A DNA stretch of 64,000 nt, from positions 1,108,399-1,172,398 of the forward strand of contig CM039506.1 of assembly GCA_022432975.1 (NCBI GenBank), in the 5' to 3' direction. The translations under genes and the position numbers were made by a program. A model generated the notes under the pieces. The model had not been told where the DNA came from. It did not search any database and saw only the letters and a program-made list of their open reading frames with translations. Shown here piece by piece: positions 45,810-58,698 of the stretch (position 1 is its first letter; each line of letters opens with the position of its first letter). This DNA is from Begonia masoniana. Its lineage: Eukaryota > Streptophyta > Magnoliopsida > Cucurbitales > Begoniaceae.

Positions 45810-48800
45810 ATGTGGAAGTCAGCGACGATTTTCGTGGTGACTGCGACTGTATTTCTCTTGTATTTCTCCAATTTCTCACTTACAGGAGTCAATATCAGCT
45901 TCAGCTCCATAGCTCAGCTCTACGAGACCAGTTTCAAGCTCCAAATCCACGACTACCCTTCTCATTTTCTTGGTTCCAGGTAAGTAATTGCTTGCTTTTT
46001 CGATGGTTTACCCTTGGCCGAAATCCAGTTTGAGTGTTCAAGAAACAATTGTGTGAAAAAGGAATTTTCTTTTGAAATTGCTAGGTTACTGCTATAGTAT
46101 TTCCATTTTATACTTGATAGGACGAGAATTTTTTCTCATATATTTTGAGGGTGAATGCTTATGTTCTAAAGATCCTGCAGGAAATTGGCTTTAACACAAT
46201 CAAACTCTACAAATTTGGTGGGTCAAAATCCGAAAATGGGAAAAAATAAGGACTTACTGGGACCGTGGTTGGAGGAATTCACATTTTCGGCACATTCTGT
46301 CCCCTTCCGTAGTTGTCATGCTTCTACAATTGTTGAGGTTTGGTCACAAACCAGAAAAGAAAAAGAATTACTGAGGGGCTCAAGCTTTCTTTGAATTTGG
46401 TCTTAGCTCCCAAGAAGAGAAGTTGAGTGGATTTATTTATATATTTATTTGGGTTTTCAGGTTGATAAAGATCATTTTTTAGTTGCTTATTGTGGAGGTA
46501 CAAATGAGGGGGCTCCTGATGTGAAAATATGGTTGCAGACATTCAAGGTATTATCATGTCACATGTCTATTTTATCAGCTTTACTGATTGATAACTTCAT
46601 GTCTGTCATGTCCGGTTTATACTATGGTTTATTGGTAAATTGGAAGGATTCTTCTCTCTGAAATTAATTGGACCTTTCTTGAATTTTGTTGAAAATTTTC
46701 TCAGTGGTGCAAAAGAGTGGTTACTTTAAACGTTGATGCGGGGGTTTAAGTTGCATCGAACGAGAACAATTTTGAGGCCAGCGAGATTATACAATATTTC
46801 AATAGTTATAGTGGATGAAAAACATACTCTTTTCGATCAGGGTCTCTCATGGAAGTTGTAGCATATAAAATTATGTGACCTATGAGCTAGAACAGATATA
46901 CCTCCTCACGAAGCAAAATATAACATCCTACATTAAAAATTTAATAAAATAGGTATATGTAACACTCGACATTTTTGCCATGTAATAGTTTTCCCGGATC
47001 ATTTAATCGGGATTAATATTATATTAATACAATATATGTTTTGGTTGTAATGATGGAATGTTTAAGGGAAAACCAAACTAAGTGTAATCAAAACAAGTCA
47101 ATTAGGTTAAAAGCTAATGGAAGGGTAAATGTGGAAGGGATTAGGGTAGGTGGAAGCAAACCAATGGATGAGTGCCAAGTGGCAACTTGTTGAAGAAGAT
47201 ATGTCTTCTCTTCCTCCTACGTGAAGCTCACTTCTACCTCCCCTTCTGTTTTCTCTTTTCCAGGCAACCAGCAACGATTTTTAACCTTAATCCTTTTCCT
47301 GATTTCTTTCTGTCTCTCCAGCAAAGGTAATCACCTACTAAGGTTATCGATTTTGGACAAGTTTAATGTGGGTTTTCACTGAGGTTTAGGAATATTGTTT
47401 CTATGAAAACTCTCTGTTTTGGATGAAAACACGTTAGTGTGTTTTCTAATGAGTTGACATGAGCTTGCTGCATATCCAACAAGTTGTTTGTTAGCTTTTG
47501 TAGCTTATTTAATTCTTTTACATGCATACTACAGGTCAGAGCACTCCAGGAACATTCGAGCATCAGACACCGCCGCAAACAGGTAAGTTCATAACCGTAG
47601 GTTGGCCCTTAAGGCCCTACATCACAGAGGTACTAGGATCCCAGTTCTGTCGGGTAGTTTTAGGTAGAAATGTTATAGCTTCTGTTCAGTTTGTGTTTTA
47701 TGTTGTCTGTTCAGCTCATGTCCCGAGTTGTCTGTTTTCTGTTTCACAATATGCCCTGTTATTTCTAATGTCTGCTGTTATAGGTTCAGGCACTGAGACT
47801 ATCATGCATACACGTTTTACTGAAAATCCATGCAAAACTGATTTCTGTACACTGTTTGAGACTAAACAAGATAAAATCTGACTGTCTGTAATGTACTGGT
47901 TAAGTGCGGGACGGGGACTGGCCCCTCTGGTTTTATCCCTCCCTGGGAATCTGAAAATTTGTCCCTAGCAAGGACCCTCTGGTTTTATCCCTCCCTGGGA
48001 ATCTGAAAACTGCTGTGCCTGATAGTGCACGTACTGAACCAGTTCCCCTATAAGCCCCACTTAATTCTTCTGCCACTTTAACGTAAAGTTCTGATCTGTC
48101 ACTGTATTCTGAAAACTGCATGCATAGCATTTTGCATCACTGCATCTATATGATGTCCTTACTGAGCTTTAGACTCATAGGTGAACTCTCTGGTGTAGGT
48201 ACTGAACCCGAATCTGAGGACTGTGTGCCTCAATCTGACGATTTGATGTAGTTGATGGCTCGAGCTCTCGGGGTGGTTGCTGCAGCCAGACAATATTTTC
48301 TGTCCCGAGGTTTAAGTCTTAGTTTTCAAAGTAAAGTTCATATCTGTAGACTCTTCTGGAATTCTGTTGTGGTTGTTTTAAAACTCTGTTAAGGTTCTGT
48401 GTTTTGCTTTAAAAACTCTGTAGGAGATTTTGTTAGGTATATATATAATGTATCAGTTCTGATGTTCAAGTTTTAAATCTCTGTTGACAGTTGATAGTTG
48501 TCTCCAGAAATATTCTGTATTAATGCCTTGAAATGTTTAGAAAACATTCTGGAACTGCTTGAGTTCTCCCTTTTCAGGTCATGCATGGGTGGTCTCGAGT
48601 TTTAGAGCCATCCATGCAGTTTGTTTACTTGAACCCCTGTCACTTGTAGAGCATGATTCAAAACTTTGTTCGAAATTGGGTTTTGAAGGTTTGAAACCTT
48701 TATGCCTTCTGTTTTGAAGTTTTCTGTTTTGATGCTCCCTGCCCGTTTGTCTTTCCGTTAAAAGTTGTCAAGTCTTATCTTAAAAACTGCATCTTCCGAT

Positions 48801-51800
48801 CCCCCTTAGAAATTTCATCCACCGATGTCACTGTACACGTTTTGTTTTCATTCACATCCACCGCCAAATAGTAGTTCTGTTATAGGTTTCCTTCTGCCGA
48901 TTTCGTTTATCGTCTGCATCTACCGGCTGACGTCATCCATCTTCCGGCTGACGTCACCATCTTCTGCCGACTTCGTTTACTACCTCTATCTGCCGATGGT
49001 GTCATCACATCTTCCGATGACGTCATCACATATTCCGATTAAGTTTACTACCTTTATCTGCCGATGGCGTCATCACATCTTCCGATGACGTCATCACATA
49101 CTCCGATTAAGTTTACTACCTTTATCTGCCGATGGCGTCATCACATCTTCCGATGACGTCATCACATATTCCGATTAAGCTCACTGCCCATATCTGCCAA
49201 TGACGTCATCACATCTTCCGATGACGTCATACGATGATTTCTGCCTATATCTTCCGCCCAGTTTTACTCGTCTTCAGTTTCTCTTCTTCTGACGATTACG
49301 TTTAATGCTTGCATCTTCCGGCTGACGTCATCACCTTATCCGACCTCAGCTGCTGTCTGCCTCTTCCGGTTGACGTCACCCACTGTTTACTTCTTCTGAT
49401 TTCTGCCTTTTTAAATTTAGTCTTCCGCCATCTTCCGTTCAATTTTATTTCACATCCTTCGCCAGCCTTATACCATGTTTTCTATTTTGATTCTGTCATT
49501 TAAGTGTGAAGTCTGTTTTCAATATTAATATGTCTTCCCGTTTTAATTCTGCCATGCATTTCTGGGATCCGATTCCAATGTCGTTGTCTACCGTTTCCTG
49601 CATCTCCGTTTTCAAAAAAAATAGTAACCCTTTTATGTTAACTGTCCCGGAATGACGGCTCCGATCCCGGACCCCGGTCGGGTTCGGTTTTGGGTCGTCA
49701 CAGTTATGGTATCAGAGAGACACGGTTTTAAAATCGATTCTGTGAAATGTCTGACTGCGCAGCCCGCCATGTGAGATCGCTCCATCGACTGTAAGTGGTC
49801 AAAGTTCCAGTAAAAGTTCTGTTATTAAATTAGGTTATTTTGTTTATAGGATTTCTTAGAAATGGTGAGAGGACATCAGGAAGAATCAAGTGAAAGTTCT
49901 CGGGCCATTGACAGGCTAACCGAATTGGTGGGGGTACAGTCACGCATGGTTGAGCGCATGATGGCTCGGGAAGATGATAGGAACAATAACCATGGGATTA
50001 ATGATAACCATGCAAACGCTCCGCGAGACAACAGTGGAGATAGATTCCGGCGACTCCAGCCGCCTTCGTTTGATGGAATGTCTACAGACCCGACCCGTGC
50101 TGAAACTTGGATTCGAGCTATGGAGAAGATGTTCAGTTATGTAGACGTGGAGGACAACAAGAAGGTTATTTGTGCCACGTTCTATCTCACCGAAAGTGCT
50201 GGATTCTGGTGGGACACAGTGCAAGCGACTACAATGGCATTAAGCTGGGAAGGGTTCAAGAAAATATTCTACGAAAAGTACTTTGACCATGGAGTAAGGA
50301 AGGAGAAATTGCTTGAATTCTCTCGGCTACGACAATATGGCTCAGTGGCTGAATACGTCCAGAAATTCGAGTCCTTATCCCGATATGCAGAACACATGGT
50401 GGCTACCGATGAGAACAAGGTATATCAGTTCATTCAAGGACTGAAGATGGATTTGTTACGTGGAATTACAACTGGGGGATTCGATGAGGCACCGTATGTG
50501 AAGGTGGTGGCCAAGGCTTACCAATTAGAGGCCTTAGAAATGAAGTCCTAGAGACAGAGAGATCCACCAAGAGGAATTATTAGAAATGTTCCTCAACAGC
50601 AGAGAGGCCAGAATTTTCAACCTCAATAGCAACAAAACAGGGGCGTTAAGAGGCCCAACGAGGCCCTTACTTACCAGGACAAGGGAAAGAGACCGATGGG
50701 AGCTCCTCAGCCCACTATATGCCCACATTGCCAGAAGCCTCACAAAGGAGAATGCAGGCTTGCTACCGGCCAGTGTTTCCGATGTGGCAAAGGAGGCCAT
50801 CTTGTTCGGGATTGCCCAATACCCGACACCAGAGCAGGTCAAGCCGTACCGAGAGTGTTTGCAATGATGGAAGATGTTGATGATGCTGATCTGCACACGG
50901 CAATTACTGGTACGATTTTAATAAGTAACGCGCCTGCTTATACATTGTGGGACACGGGGGCCACCAATTCCTTCGTGGCTGTGGATTTTGTGGTTAGAGA
51001 AAAGCTTTTTAGTACGTCGTCAAATCAGCCCTATAGCATTATGCTACCGTCCGGAGGGTTTATGCACTCCGAGCAGGTTGTAAGGGGTGATATAGTGTCA
51101 GTAGGAAACCAGAAGTTGTACGCCAACCTTATCGTCATCGGTATGAAAGGGTACGATGTCATTCTGGGGATGGACTGGCTGTTTAGACATCATGCCACCA
51201 TCGACTGTAGGTCCGGGCTAGTGTCATTTAAACGCCCGAATGAAGTGGAATTCTCTTATCAGGCAGTACCGGAGAAACGCCGTATGCCTGTTATATCTTC
51301 CTTAAAAGCTCAACGGCTAATGAAGTCAGGGTGCATTGGATTTCTAGCCCATGTAATAGACATACGAAGGCAAGGTGAGGTGAAACTTCAAAATATTCCG
51401 GTAGTCCGAGACTTTCCTGAGGTTTTCTTAGATGACTTACCGGGGTTACCACCTGATCGCGAAATCGAGTTTGGAATTGACGTATACCCAGGTGCAGAAC
51501 CAGTGTCGAAGAATTCGTACCGTATGGCACCAATCGAGCTGAAGGAATTGAAGACTCAACTGAAAGAGTTAGTGGACAAGGGTTTTGTACGCCCTAGCTT
51601 CTCTCCGTGGGGTGCTCCCGTATTATTTGTTAGGAAGAAGGATGGGTCCCTACGGATGTGTATTGACTACCGTGAGTTGAACAGGTTGACGATTAAGAAT
51701 AAGTACCCGTTGCCAAGAATCGACGATTTATTTGACCAGCTACAAGGGGCTCGGGTATTCTCAAAGATTGACTTGCGCTCCGGATATTACCAGTTGAAGG

Positions 51801-54800
51801 TCAGAGCAAATGATATTCCAAAGACTGCCTTCAGGACCCGGTACGGGCATTACGAGTTCTTGGTGATGTCGTTCGGGTTGACTAATGCCCCCGCGGCATT
51901 TATGGACTTGATGAATAGGGTATTCCAGGAGTTCTTGGACAAATTCGTAGTCGTCTTCATCGACGATATCCTGGTTTATTCTCGGACTGAAGAGGAACAT
52001 GAGGAGCACTTAGCTATTGTGCTGTCAACTCTAAAACAGCATCAATTGTTTGCCAAACTATCAAAGTGTGAATTCTGGTTGGACAAGATTAATTTCCTAG
52101 GCCACGTGGTGTCTGCGGAAGGAGTATCTGTGGACCCGGCCAAGATTGAGGCTGTAAGAGACTGGCCAAGGCCGAGGAATGCAAGCGAGATACGGAGCTT
52201 TATCGGACTAGCTGGTTATTACAGGAAATTCATCAAGGGATTTTCTGTGATAGCTAAGCCTATGACCAGCTTAACAAAGAAGGACATCAAGTTCAGGTGG
52301 TCTGAAGCATGTGAAGGAAGCTTTCAGACACTCAAGCGAAAATTAACCACGGCTCCTCTACTAGTGTTGCCAACCGAAGACGGCAAATTCAGCGTATATT
52401 GTGATGCGTCCAAGATTGGATTGGGATGCGTATTAATGCAAGAAGGGAAAGTGGTGGCTTACGCATCCCGACAATTGAAAAACCACGAGCAAAACTACCC
52501 TACTCATGACCTTGAATTAGCGGCAGTTGTGTTTGCGTTGAAGGCATGGAGACACCACCTATATGGACAATCTTGCGAGGTGTTTTCTGATCACAAGAGT
52601 TTGAAGTACATCTTTACTCAGAAAGAGTTGAATATGAGGCAAAGGCGGTGGTTAGAATTCGTGAAAGATTACGATGTTGAGATTAAATACCACCCGGGGA
52701 AAGCCAATGTGGTAGCCGATGCGTTGAGCAGGACGCCGTCTACTATACAACTGGCCTTGGCTACCATCTCACTGCCTTTGAGGGCAGAGATCCAGAAGTT
52801 TGAACTGGAGGTAGTTTCTAAACTATCGGCCATACTGGCAAATCTAACGTTACGGCCAACCGTTCTGGACCGAATTAAAGAGGCCCAGAAGACCAATTCA
52901 AAAGAGATGGCTGATATTGTGAGCAAGTTACCTATGGCCTCTTCCGATTTCAGTTACTCGGGAGACGGTATTCTGAAGTTCAAAGATAGGTGGTATGTTC
53001 CGAAAGATGAAGAGTTACGGAAGGACATCTTGTCGGAAGCCCACTCATCTTCTTTCTCTGTACATCCTGGTAGCACGAAGATGTACCAAGACTTGAAACT
53101 TCACTTCTGGTGGCCGAATATGAAGAATGAAGTGGCCAAGTATGTGGAGTCTTGTATGATATGTCAACAGGTCAAAGCTGAGCATCAACGACCAAGTGGA
53201 ACGCTTCAGCCTCTTCCGATTCCCGAATGGAAGTGGGAGAATATAACAATGGATTTTGTTGTTGGCCTTCCAAGAACAGCAAAAGGCCATAATAGCATTT
53301 GGGTCATAGTGGACAGATTGACGAAGTCAGCCCACTTTCTACCTGTAAAGACAACGTACTCCATGGATCAGTACGCAGAACTATATATTAGTGAGATTGT
53401 CAAGCTACATGGTATTCCGGTGTCAATCGTTTCGGACCGAGATCCTAGATTCACTTCAAGGTTTTGGAAAAGCTTGCAAAGCTCCTTGGGCACTAGACTG
53501 GACTTCAGCACGGCGTTTCACCCACAGACGGATGGACAATCTGAGAGAACGATTCAGACATTGGAGGATATGTTAAGGGCGTGCGTGCTAGAACTTCATG
53601 CTCCTTGGAGTAGGTATCTGCCACTTGTGGAGTTTGCCTACAACAATAGCTATCAGGCTACCATCGGCATGGCTCCATATGAAGCACTTTATGGCAGAAA
53701 GTGTAGATCTCCATTGTGTTGGGATGAAGTTGGGGAAACCAAGCTTATCGGCCCCGAGATACTACAACAGATGTCTGGAGTAATAACGGCAATCAAGCAA
53801 AGAATTCAAGCTGCACAAAGTCGAAAGAAGAGCTATGCAGACCATCGGAGAAGAGACTTGGAGTTTGCCGAAGGTGATGAAGTGTTTTTAAAGGTGTCAC
53901 CTTTCAAAGGCGTGATGAGGTTTGGCAAGAAAGGGAAGTTAAGCCCAAGGTTTATTGGGCCTTTTCCCATTTTGAAGAGGATTGGGAACATGGCCTACAG
54001 ACTACAACTACCAGCGTCAATGGATGGAGTTCACAATGTCTTCCATGTTTCGATGCTGAGAAAATGTGTACTAGATCCAACTCAGATCGTGAAACAGGTG
54101 GATTTTGATATCATGCCGACGCTGACATATGAAGAAAGGCCTATACAGATATTGGATATGTCACTCAAAGTATTGCGTAACAGAGTAGTCCCGTTGGTGA
54201 AAGTTTTATGGCACAATCATGGTGTGGAGGAAGCCACATGGGAAAGACAAGAAGATGTTCGGGCCCAATATCCTGACCTCTTTGCATAGGCAAATTTTGA
54301 GGACAAAATTTCTGTTAAGGTGGGTGGAATGTAACACCCGGCATTTTTGCCATGTAATAGTTTTCCCGGATCATTTAATCGGGATTAATATTATATTAAT
54401 ACAATATATGTTTTGGTTGTAATGATGGAATGTTTAAGGGAAAACCAAACTAAGTGTAATCAAAACAAGTCAATTAGGTTAAAAGCTAATGGAAGGGTAA
54501 ATGTGGAAGGGATTAGGGTAGGTGAAAGCAAACCAATGGATGAGTGCCAAGTGGCAACTTGTTGAAGAAGATATGTCTTCTCTTCCTCCTACGTGAAGCT
54601 CACTTCTACCTCCCCTTCTGTTTTCTCTTTTCCAGGCGACCAGCAACGATTTTTAACCTTAATCCTTTTCCTGATTTCTTTCTGTCTCTCCAGCAAAGGT
54701 AATCACCTACTAAGGTTATCGATTTTGGACAAGTTTAATGTGGGTTTTCACTGAGGTTTAGGAATATTGTTTCTGTGAAAACTATCTGTTTTGGATGAAA

Positions 54801-57800
54801 ACACGTTAGTGTGTTTTCTAATGAGTTGACATGAGCTTGCTGCATATCCAACAAGTTGTTTGTTAGCTTTTGCAGCTTATTTAATTCTTTTACATGCATA
54901 CTACAGGTCAGAGCACTCCAGGAACATTCGAGCATCAGACACCGCCGCAAATAGGTAAGTTCATAACCGTAGGTTGGCCCTTAAGGCCCTACATCACAGA
55001 GGTACTAGGATCTCAGTTCTGTCGGGTAGTTTTGGGTAGAAATGTTATAGCCTCTGTTCAGTTTGTGTTTTATGTTGTCTGTTCAGCTCATGTCCCGAGT
55101 TGTCTGTTTTCTGTTTCACAATATGCCCTGTTATTTCTGATGTCTGCTGTTATAGGTTCAGGCACTGAGACTGTCATGCATACACGTTTTACTGAAAATC
55201 CATGCAAAACTGATTTCTGTACACTGTTTGAGACTAAACAAGATAAAATCTGACTGTCTGTAATGTACTGGTTAAGTGCGGGACGGGGACTGGCCCCTCT
55301 GGTTTTATCCCTCCCTGGGAATTTGAAAATTTGTCCCTAGCAAGGACCCTCTGGTTTTATCCCTCCCTGGGAATCTGAAAACTGCTGTGCCTGATAGTGC
55401 ACGTACTGAACCAGTTCCCCTATAAGCCCCACTTAATTCTTCTGCCACTGTAACGTAAAGTTCTGATCTGTCACTGTATTCTGAAAACTGCATGCATAGC
55501 ATTTTGCATCACTGTATCTATATTATGTCCTTACTGAGCTTTAGACTCATAGGTGAACTCTCTGGTGTAGGTACTGAACCCGAATCTGAGGACTGTGTGC
55601 CTCAATCTGACGATTTGATGTAGTTGATGGCTCGAGCTCTCGGGGTGGTTGCTGCAGCCAGACAATATTTTCTGTCCCGAGGTTTAAGTCTTAGTTTTCA
55701 AAGTAAAGTTCATATCTGTAGACTCTTCTGGAATTCTGTTGTGGTTGTTTTAAAACTCTGTTAAGGTTCTGTGTTTTGCTTTAAAAACTCTGTAGGAGAT
55801 TTTGTTAGGTATATATATAATGTATCAGTTCTGATGTTCAAGTTTTAAATCTCTGTTGACAGTTGATAGTTGTCTCCAGAAATATTCTGTATTAATGCCT
55901 TGAAATGTTTAGAAAACATTCTGGAACTGCTTGAGTTCTCCCTTTTCAGGTCATGCATGGGTGGTCTCGAGTTTTAGAGCCATCCATGCAGTTTGTTTAC
56001 TTGAACCCCTGTCACTTGTAGAGCATGATTCAAAACTTTGTTCGAAATTGGGTTTTGAAGGTTTGAAACCTTTATGCCTTCTGTTTTGAAGTTTTCTGTT
56101 TTGATGCTCCCTGCCCGTTTGTCTTTCCGTTAAAAGTTGTCAAGTCTTATCTTAAAAACTGCATCTTCCGATCCCCCTTAGAAATTTCATCCACCGATGT
56201 CACTGTACACGTTTTGTTTTCATTCACATCCACCGCCAAATAGTAGTTCTGTTATAGGTTTCCTTCTGCCGATTTCGTTTATCGTCTGCATCTACCGGCT
56301 GACGTCATCCATCTTCCGGCTGACGTCACCATCTTCTGCCGACTTCGTTTACTACCTCTATCTGCCGATGGTGTCATCACATCTTCCGATGACGTCATCA
56401 CATATTCCGATTAAGTTTACTACCTTTATCTGCCGATGGCGTCATCACATCTTCCGATGACGTCATCACATACTCCGATTAAGTTTACTACCTTTATCTG
56501 CCGATGGCGTCATCACATCTTCCGATGACGTCATCACATATTCCGATTAAGCTCACTGCCCATATCTGCCAATGACGTCATCACATCTTCCGATGACGTC
56601 ATACGATGATTTCTGCCTATATCTTCCGCCCAGTTTTACTCGTCTTCAGTTTCTCTTCTTCTGACGATTACGTTTAATGCTTGCATTTTCCGGCTGACGT
56701 CGTCACCTTATCCGACCTCAGCTGCTGTCTGCCTCTTCCGGTTGACGTCACCCACTGTTTACTTCTTCTGATTTCTGCCTTTTTAAATTTAGTCTTCCGC
56801 CATCTTCCGTTCAATTTTATTTCACATCCTTCGCCAGCCTTATACCATGTTTTCTGTTTTGATTCTGTCATTTAAGTGTGAAGTCTGTTTTCAATATTAA
56901 TATGTCTTCCCGTTTTAATTCTGCCATGCATTTCTGGGATCCGATTCCAATGTCGTTGTCTACCGTTTCCTACATCTCCGTTTTCAAAAAAAATAGTCAC
57001 CTTTTTTTGTTAACTGTCCCGGAGTGACGGCTCCGATCCCGGACCCCGGTCGGGTTCGGTTTTGGGTCGTCACAGTATAAGTTTCAATAGGAGTTCATTT
57101 GTAGTTCTATGAAAGGGAACAAAAATTTTTATTGCAGAGCGGTTCCTGGATGTCACCCGTTGTTGCAGACGAAGAACCTGATGTTCCAATGTGGAACCCT
57201 GTGTTATTTAAGCTTCCATCAGACGAGCTACTTCTCTTTTATAAAGTGGGCCAAGACGTTCAGAGGTAATCAATGGATTCCATTCTCTTTTTGAACAATT
57301 CTCTTTATATTTTACTATGCTGAAACTGGACTAGAGATTATGGTGAAAATATGCATAAATTGATTTATCTGTTGTGTTTACCCTGATTGTCAATAATTAG
57401 ATGGAGTGGGTGCATGAAGAGGTCGTTTGACAAAGGTGTCACTTGGACCAAACGAGAACAACTTCCTCCTGGTATCTTAGGACCAATAAAAAATAAGGTA
57501 TTACATATAATGTTGTATTTCTTGATCTGTAATACTACTCGAAGTTGATTTTTTTGAATATGAAAGATGATGTTCTTAGCCGATCTTGCTTGAAAATGGG
57601 ATTTTGCTCTGTGGCTCCTCTGTTGAAAGTTGGAACTCTTGGGGGGCATGGATGGAGGTGGAGCCTTCAATTACTAAATTCAGTTATAAGATTATAATGA
57701 GATTTTGAACCATTCTTTCAAGTTTTTCGATTCTTGTGGAATAGGAAACCCCTGATTCGGGTAAAACGTGGAGAAAATACGGCCCGATTTATGTGCAAAA

Positions 57801-58630
57801 TCAATCTCTCAGCGTGATTCAACCAGTTCCTTACAAGACTGCAAGAGGGACCTTGCGTGTTTTGCTTCGATCGTTCCCCGGGATAGATAGAATTTGTATG
57901 TCGGAATCAAAAGACGGTGGCCGAAGCTGGGGATATGCGATTCCTACTCAACTTCCCAATCCAAATTCAGGTGGCTTCTAAATTGCATATTTTAAAATGT
58001 TGGAGTAAAAGATAAAATATCGTCATTTTATCAATTGTTCACTTAGTTTTCATCGCATGTCATTTTATATCTTGGGTCAAAAGATTAGATTGTCGTGTGC
58101 ACAACACGTGTTGGATGTAAAAGATAAAACAATGGGCAGAGTTTAAATTAATGACAATTGAAAAGTTGAAGTTATGTTTGTCTAAAAAATAATTTCAAAT
58201 CTAATATGTAAATGACCTCAAACATTATGATCAAAATTGTACTTTATCTTAATTTTTAAGATTTAAGCTAATCAGATCTTATTTTTAATAGGAATTGACG
58301 GGGTGAAATTGAAAGATGGCCGTTTGTTGCTTGCGTACAACACGATCTCGAGGGGCGTTCTCAAGGTCGCCCTCTCGACGGATGATGGGGTTTCGTGGCT
58401 AGATGTTCTAACTTTGGAGGAGGATTTGGATATGGAATTCTCATATCCAGCTGTTATTGAAGCTAGTGATGGAAATGTTCATATTACGTACACATACAAT
58501 AGAACTCAGATCAAGGTATGCACAAAATCAATAAAATCTCTCAAATAATATTTCTAATTTATTGTTGAGTGGAATAAATTCTTTATTTTGTTTTCTTGGG
58601 TTGCAGCATGTTGCTCTGAAAGTTGGGTGA
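45810..58630 (+). CDS. BNR/Asp-box (sialidase-like fold) protein, nine exons, intact
   Basis: Exons 45810-45979, 46181-46337, 46461-46547, 57138-57265, 57401-57497, 57580-57657, 57745-57970, 58292-58515 and 58607-58630 add to 1,191 bases (396 residues plus stop) with all phases and GT..AG borders agreeing. Residues 3-25 form a membrane anchor ([16 protein letters not shown]), so a Golgi/ER type II protein is likely. Four Asp-boxes (S/T-x-D-x-G-x-x-W) are at 189-196, 241-248, 294-301 and 343-350, the turn motif of six-bladed beta-propellers (BNR_2 family). Such plant proteins are called sialidase-like, but no sialidase activity is shown and I cannot identify the catalytic Arg triad. ATG 45810 is preferred because the anchor follows; an upstream in-frame ATG at 45684 exists. 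Intron 3 carries a 10.1-kb Gypsy and would be about 470 bases without it. An LTR begins 69 bases after the stop. Confidence 0.88.
46958..49702 (+). repeat. 5' LTR of the Tekay/Del element
   Basis: Starts TGTAACACTCGAC and ends GGTCGTCACA. It contains the AACAGGTAAGTTCAT…CCCTTAAGGCCCTACATCACA core (about 47577-47628) and a repeat zone at 48890-49390 with nine TGACGTCA palindromes. Open frames inside it recur in the 3' LTR and are not genes. Confidence 0.95.
48890..49390 (+). promoter_or_regulatory. TGACGTCA-rich repeat zone in the 5' LTR
   Basis: Nine TGACGTCA palindromes lie between 48928 and 49378, within imperfect repeats of TCTTCCGATGACGTCATCAC and ATCTGCCGATGGCGTCATCA. TGACGTCA is the classic bZIP (CRE/as-1-like, TGA-factor) binding site, so this zone could act as an enhancer of the element. 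Binding is inferred, not shown. Confidence 0.6.
49707..49717 (+). promoter_or_regulatory. primer binding site (tRNA-iMet type)
   Basis: TGGTATCAGAG, four bases after the 5' LTR, complementary to the 3' end of initiator methionine tRNA. Confidence 0.9.
49862..50551 (+). CDS. Gag capsid region of the Tekay/Del element
   Basis: 229 codons ending at TAG (50549-50551). Residues about 60-160 match the retrotransposon gag domain ([61 protein letters not shown]). The N-terminus is charged and low-complexity. The nucleocapsid part lies downstream in the same frame, after the stop, so this product alone would lack the zinc knuckle. Confidence 0.85.
   Translation: MVRGHQEESSESSRAIDRLTELVGVQSRMVERMMAREDDRNNNHGINDNHANAPRDNSGDRFRRLQPPSFDGMSTDPTRAETWIRAMEKMFSYVDVEDNKKVICATFYLTESAGFWWDTVQATTMALSWEGFKKIFYEKYFDHGVRKEKLLEFSRLRQYGSVAEYVQKFESLSRYAEHMVATDENKVYQFIQGLKMDLLRGITTGGFDEAPYVKVVAKAYQLEALEMKS
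50696..54289 (+). CDS. Pol polyprotein (NC-PR-RT-RH-IN-chromo) of the Tekay/Del element
   Basis: 1,197 codons without a break, in the same frame as gag. The ATG at 50696 is simply the first in the frame; translation more likely comes from gag. Zinc knuckle [14 protein letters not shown] at residues 27-40, aspartic protease DTGA at 86-89, RT catalytic FIDD at 421-424, RNase H YCDAS near 568, integrase zinc region near 790-830, and integrase D853, D914 and E950 in D,D35E spacing. The C-terminus ([18 protein letters not shown]) is chromodomain-like. All catalytic residues are present, so the protein could still be active if the upstream TAG codons are read through or are private to this copy. 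Confidence 0.93.
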   Translation: MGAPQPTICPHCQKPHKGECRLATGQCFRCGKGGHLVRDCPIPDTRAGQAVPRVFAMMEDVDDADLHTAITGTILISNAPAYTLWDTGATNSFVAVDFVVREKLFSTSSNQPYSIMLPSGGFMHSEQVVRGDIVSVGNQKLYANLIVIGMKGYDVILGMDWLFRHHATIDCRSGLVSFKRPNEVEFSYQAVPEKRRMPVISSLKAQRLMKSGCIGFLAHVIDIRRQGEVKLQNIPVVRDFPEVFLDDLPGLPPDREIEFGIDVYPGAEPVSKNSYRMAPIELKELKTQLKELVDKGFVRPSFSPWGAPVLFVRKKDGSLRMCIDYRELNRLTIKNKYPLPRIDDLFDQLQGARVFSKIDLRSGYYQLKVRANDIPKTAFRTRYGHYEFLVMSFGLTNAPAAFMDLMNRVFQEFLDKFVVVFIDDILVYSRTEEEHEEHLAIVLSTLKQHQLFAKLSKCEFWLDKINFLGHVVSAEGVSVDPAKIEAVRDWPRPRNASEIRSFIGLAGYYRKFIKGFSVIAKPMTSLTKKDIKFRWSEACEGSFQTLKRKLTTAPLLVLPTEDGKFSVYCDASKIGLGCVLMQEGKVVAYASRQLKNHEQNYPTHDLELAAVVFALKAWRHHLYGQSCEVFSDHKSLKYIFTQKELNMRQRRWLEFVKDYDVEIKYHPGKANVVADALSRTPSTIQLALATISLPLRAEIQKFELEVVSKLSAILANLTLRPTVLDRIKEAQKTNSKEMADIVSKLPMASSDFSYSGDGILKFKDRWYVPKDEELRKDILSEAHSSSFSVHPGSTKMYQDLKLHFWWPNMKNEVAKYVESCMICQQVKAEHQRPSGTLQPLPIPEWKWENITMDFVVGLPRTAKGHNSIWVIVDRLTKSAHFLPVKTTYSMDQYAELYISEIVKLHGIPVSIVSDRDPRFTSRFWKSLQSSLGTRLDFSTAFHPQTDGQSERTIQTLEDMLRACVLELHAPWSRYLPLVEFAYNNSYQATIGMAPYEALYGRKCRSPLCWDEVGETKLIGPEILQQMSGVITAIKQRIQAAQSRKKSYADHRRRDLEFAEGDEVFLKVSPFKGVMRFGKKGKLSPRFIGPFPILKRIGNMAYRLQLPASMDGVHNVFHVSMLRKCVLDPTQIVKQVDFDIMPTLTYEERPIQILDMSLKVLRNRVVPLVKVLWHNHGVEEATWERQEDVRAQYPDLFA
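54317..54329 (+). promoter_or_regulatory. polypurine tract of the Tekay/Del element
   Basis: AAGGTGGGTGGAA directly before the 3' LTR, preceded by the customary GAGGACAAAATTT. It primes plus-strand DNA synthesis. Confidence 0.85.
54330..57074 (+). repeat. 3' LTR of the Tekay/Del element
   Basis: 2,745 bases, the same length as the 5' LTR. Starts TGTAACACCCGGC. Most differences from the 5' LTR are transitions. One of them changes a TGACGTCA to TGACGTCG near 56696, leaving eight palindromes. Confidence 0.95.
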
Positions 58631-58698
58631 AGAACAGTGAAGGGAGGGTTATGTGCCTTGTTAAAGCAGTGTAGATTTGAATATAAAGGCTCTTATTT

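Larger units (their letters stand above)
46958..57074 (+). mobile_element. full-length Tekay/Del-type Ty3-Gypsy retrotransposon (10,117 bp)
   Basis: Two 2,745-bp LTRs (46958-49702 and 54330-57074) with TG..CA ends are flanked by the perfect duplication GTATA (46953-46957 and 57075-57079). The primer site is TGGTATCAGAG at 49707 and the purine tract is 54317-54329. The interior has gag and pol in one frame, with two TAG codons between them. The LTRs are equal in length and differ at roughly 25 sites by eye, about 1%, so the insertion is young. A chromodomain-like C-terminus and long LTRs point to the Tekay/Del chromovirus lineage. It sits in intron 3 of the BNR gene, same orientation. Confidence 0.95.

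Noticed and set aside
47522..47881. 119-codon frame ([19 protein letters not shown]…) that also occurs at 54894-55253
   Set aside because: It lies inside both LTRs and has no domain. The duplication follows from LTR identity, not from a gene family.
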